Of a stretch of 8,993 bases of DNA, positions 6,924 through 8,993 are shown piece by piece. The notes below the pieces were generated by a model. It saw only the letters and a program-made list of their open reading frames with translations, did not search any database and was not told the DNA's origin. Source of the stretch: an uncultured Clostridia bacterium (GTDB lineage: Bacteria > Bacillota > Clostridia > Oscillospirales > Acutalibacteraceae). The position numbers were made by a program, and so were the translations under genes. The stretch spans positions 1 through 8,993 of the forward strand of contig CAMJYS010000028.1 of assembly GCA_946410005.1 (NCBI GenBank). The letters run 5' to 3'. Positions within the stretch are counted from its first letter, which is position 1. Every line of letters starts with the position of its first letter.

Positions 6924-8846
6924 AAAGTTGATGTAAATGAAATTGCGCGTAATAAAGTTCAGATAATTGAAGATGCAGCTTATGAAAATTTGGATGAAAA
7001 ATGTGATAGCATTCCAAACAATCACTCTTGGTTTCATATCTATAACGATATTGAACTAAAGAAGAGTCATAATAGTGTAGTAGCTGTTATTAAAGAATGT
7101 AAGGAGAATTTATTAAAGATAAAAAACAGTCCTGAATTCTTGAAAAATTGCGAAGAAACTATTGAAGATATAAAATTCAGACTTTCAGAAAAATTCTTTT
7201 TTGGAAGAAGCCAGATGTATAATGATGATAAATTACGTGCTTTGGCCCAAGAATTAAATAGGGTTATTTTAAGATGTATAGAGCTTGAAGAATTAGATGT
7301 AATTCTTCTTAAAGAAAATAATGAAGCAAACAAAAGAAAATTGGTAGAAACTCAGGATAAATATTTTAATGAAAAAAAAGAATCGCTTTCTAAAAAAGTA
7401 CGTGGCATTATGAATGAAATCGATTCGTGTCTTGCGAGTTTTTCAAATCCAGAAAACTTCACTGGTGTCGTTAATAGTTTAATGAAAGAAGCAAATCAAA
7501 TTTTAGAAACTTTGAAATCCGTAGAAATTAGTGATGATATTAGAACAGATGATATAGATGAATTTATGAAAAATACAGATGATAAGTTTGGCGAATTAAA
7601 TTCAAAAATTGATGCTTGGTGCAAGAAAGCTTCTTCGGTTCGCGATAGTTTGATCGCCGCAGAAGAACAATTGAAATTACAATTATTGCTTGAGTCTAAA
7701 GAAGTTTTATTAGATGAAATTGAAGATCTAAAAAATGAAGTTAACAGTGGGTTTGTGTACACAGATGCTCTTAATGATAAAGAAAAAAGTACTGTTGATG
7801 GATTAAAAAGCAAATTATTAAATTCATTAGAGAAGATAGAAGGTCAAGTAAAAAATATCAATGATTTTAACGACAAGATTTTAGCTGAGAGCAGTTTAAA
7901 TGTATTCAAAAATTTAAAGACAAAATATTTTAGCCAAAAAAATGATATCGAAAAGATTGCAAATGAAAGAAGAATAAGATCTGAGTATTTAAAAATAAAA
8001 ATTGGAGATCTTTCTCAAAAATTGTCTTGGCTTAGAAGCGGAAAATTAAAATTGTCGCAAGTTGTCGGTGGATATAAAAATGTTATAAATGATCTTGACG
8101 GAATTCTTGCTGAACACAGAGACGCTTTAAATGGAAAAAAGGGAATAAAGAAACCTACTGTTGGAATTATTTTGTCTGGTGTTCCAGGCACAGGCAAGAC
8201 CACTACTATTCAAGCTTGGGCTGCAGCTAACAATTTAGAAATAATTTCTTTAAATCCTAACACATCTTCGGATGTAGTTGAACAGGTACAAAAAGCTATT
8301 GCTAACGCTAAGAGCAATACCACAGGCGGTAATTCAAAAGTTACAGTTATACTTATTGATGAAATAGATGCGTTTTTGCCGAAAAGGGATGGCTTGAAAT
8401 TTAACGCCTCTGTTACAAAGGATACACTTGCAGTAATGGGTGAAGTGAATAAATTAGTTGAAGGTGAAAGTGGATGCCCAGGAGTTATATTGGCTGGAAC
8501 TACAAACCAATTCGAAAATATAGATCCAGCTGCTGTTCGTCCAGGAAGAATGGGTGTACACCGCAATGTTACATTACCTACAACTGAGGAGATAGCTGAT
8601 ATCTCAAAAGCATATTTGGATGGATATAGATTTGAAAATCACATGAGTGTAGATGAATTTGTAAATAAATTTTCTGCTGACTTTTATGGCGAAACAGGTG
8701 CTGTTATTCACGAAATGTTAAGAAATGCAGTTGACAATAACGCAAAAAGAAATAACATTAGCATAGATAATTTAGGTGATGTTGTTTTAAAGGTTAGTGA
8801 TGTAATGAATGCTATAAAAGTATATAGGGACAATAAAATTAAATAG
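6846..8846 (+). CDS. AAA+ ATPase with N-terminal signal peptide and long helical region
   Basis: A 666-aa protein of unknown role. Residues 1-26 form a Sec-type signal peptide. Residues 27-440 are charged, Lys/Glu/Asp/Asn-rich and mostly helical, probably with coiled-coil stretches; I recognise no domain there. Residues about 441-660 are a classical AAA module: Walker A GVPGTGKTT (445-453, Lys451), Walker B ILIDEID (Asp505, Glu506), sensor 1 GTTNQ (Asn554), arginine-finger pair in RPGRM (Arg565, Arg568), and a C-terminal helical lid with ADFYGETGAVIHEML. The catalytic set is complete, so ATP hydrolysis is expected. The strand-2 loop (LNPNTSSDVV) lacks the aromatic-hydrophobic-Gly pore motif of FtsH-like unfoldases, and no protease domain is attached. 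It has its own strong promoter, a leader hairpin and a terminator, so it is monocistronic. Positive residues before the hydrophobic stretch predict the ATPase on the outer side of the membrane. A cytoplasmic product from Met23 is the main alternative. ATPase call sure; role unknown. Confidence 0.9.
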   Translation: MKKIDKKLVAFILGGMIIGNSAMVSAKVDVNEIARNKVQIIEDAAYENLDEKCDSIPNNHSWFHIYNDIELKKSHNSVVAVIKECKENLLKIKNSPEFLKNCEETIEDIKFRLSEKFFFGRSQMYNDDKLRALAQELNRVILRCIELEELDVILLKENNEANKRKLVETQDKYFNEKKESLSKKVRGIMNEIDSCLASFSNPENFTGVVNSLMKEANQILETLKSVEISDDIRTDDIDEFMKNTDDKFGELNSKIDAWCKKASSVRDSLIAAEEQLKLQLLLESKEVLLDEIEDLKNEVNSGFVYTDALNDKEKSTVDGLKSKLLNSLEKIEGQVKNINDFNDKILAESSLNVFKNLKTKYFSQKNDIEKIANERRIRSEYLKIKIGDLSQKLSWLRSGKLKLSQVVGGYKNVINDLDGILAEHRDALNGKKGIKKPTVGIILSGVPGTGKTTTIQAWAAANNLEIISLNPNTSSDVVEQVQKAIANAKSNTTGGNSKVTVILIDEIDAFLPKRDGLKFNASVTKDTLAVMGEVNKLVEGESGCPGVILAGTTNQFENIDPAAVRPGRMGVHRNVTLPTTEEIADISKAYLDGYRFENHMSVDEFVNKFSADFYGETGAVIHEMLRNAVDNNAKRNNISIDNLGDVVLKVSDVMNAIKVYRDNKIK

Positions 8847-8859
8847 GAATTAATTTTTC

Positions 8860-8900
8860 AACGCCTAGAACAAGTTTTTGTTCTAGGCGTTTGATTTTTA
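8860..8900 (+). terminator. Strong intrinsic terminator of the AAA+ gene
   Basis: AACGCCTAGAAC (8860-8871) and GTTCTAGGCGTT (8880-8891) form a perfect 12-bp stem that can extend by two A-T pairs to 14 bp with a 4-nt loop. The tail TTGATTTTTA follows directly. It starts 14 bp after the stop codon and isolates the AAA+ gene as a single transcription unit. Confidence 0.95.
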
Positions 8901-8919
8901 GCGAAAGATTAGGTAATAT
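8891..8919 (+). promoter_or_regulatory. Possible promoter for a gene beyond the right edge
   Basis: TTGATT (8891-8896) and TAATAT (8914-8919) are spaced by 17 bp and would fire near 8926. The -35 box overlaps the terminator tail. The -10 box forms half of a palindrome, TAATAT-T-ATATTA (8914-8926). Plausible but in very A+T-rich sequence, so the match is not strong evidence. Confidence 0.4.
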
Positions 8920-8957
8920 TATATTAAGTATAAATTTAATAAATAAGGCGGTGTGGG

Positions 8958-8972
8958 GTAGTTAAAAACTAC
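8958..8972. repeat. Inverted repeat in the terminal leader-like region
   Basis: GTAGTT (8958-8963) and AACTAC (8967-8972) are perfect 6-bp arms around AAA, directly after a G-rich run (8947-8958) that is unusual for this A+T-rich DNA. It could be a leader hairpin, an operator or the edge of a mobile element; the window ends too soon to tell. No gene is supported in 8901-8993. Confidence 0.4.
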
Positions 8973-8993
8973 TAATAAAATGATAAATATAGG

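Noticed and set aside
7496..7813. 105-codon minus-strand open frame inside the AAA+ gene
   Set aside because: Ser/Asn/Phe-rich translation typical of the antisense of Glu/Lys/Asp-rich coding sequence; no start signals.
8210..8566. 118-codon minus-strand open frame inside the AAA+ gene
   Set aside because: It lies opposite the conserved ATPase motifs, has no ribosome site I can see and reads as low-complexity Ser/Phe/Leu-rich sequence, the usual shadow of a real gene.
8951..8965. Tiny leader peptide GTG-TGG-GGT-AGT-TAA
   Set aside because: Four codons with no clear regulatory codon pattern; short stops are expected by chance in this A+T-rich DNA.
8980..8993. ATG at 8980 as the start of a further gene
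   Set aside because: Only four full codons are visible and no ribosome site lies at suitable spacing; the G-rich run is more than 20 bases away.
1..8993. CRISPR array, tRNA/rRNA genes, insertion sequence
   Set aside because: No regularly spaced direct repeats, tRNA-like cloverleaf ends, rRNA signature or transposase were seen on either strand.

Overview
The window is A+T-rich bacterial chromosomal DNA from an assembled metagenomic or draft contig. The first 46 bases are not biological: they match the Illumina TruSeq P7/Read-2 adapter, so the native sequence begins at about base 47. Gene content suggests an anaerobic, fermentative Bacillota/Clostridia-like organism. The evidence is an AdhE-type acetylating aldehyde dehydrogenase, the cysteine-rich clostridial version of the FeoB gate, purine-rich Shine-Dalgarno sequences and very low G+C. 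Lineage is inferred from family resemblance only.

Layout from left to right. (1) The 3' three quarters of leuS (leucyl-tRNA synthetase), with its N-terminus lost at the contig edge. (2) After only 33 bp, on the same strand, a 458-aa CoA-acylating aldehyde dehydrogenase that corresponds to the N-terminal half of AdhE and stops at the linker where the alcohol dehydrogenase half would begin. (3) A hairpin terminator shared with the converging feoAB operon. (4) feoB and feoA on the minus strand, the ferrous-iron uptake system. (5) A 124-bp divergent intergenic region with a small palindrome near feoA. (6) pgeF (YfiH/DUF152 laccase-domain family) on the plus strand. (7) A 164-bp control region with a near-consensus sigma-A promoter, an inverted repeat touching its -35 box, a GAAA-loop hairpin at the predicted 5' end of the mRNA, and an AGGAGG ribosome binding site. 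(8) A 666-aa AAA+ ATPase that begins with a typical Sec signal peptide, followed by about 400 residues of charged, mostly helical sequence. (9) A strong intrinsic terminator, then about 90 bp that look like the control region of a gene beyond the right edge.

The leuS, feoAB and pgeF genes are ordinary housekeeping or transport functions, and the aldehyde dehydrogenase fits fermentative ethanol/acetyl-CoA metabolism. The item that stands out is the AAA+ gene. It is a single-gene transcription unit with strong-looking expression signals. It keeps Walker A, Walker B, sensor 1 and paired arginine-finger residues, yet it appears to be exported and lacks the usual aromatic pore-loop residue. An exported ATPase needs ATP outside the cytoplasm, so either the protein acts in a host or another ATP-containing compartment, or the predicted start or topology is wrong. 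This is the best candidate here for undescribed biology.
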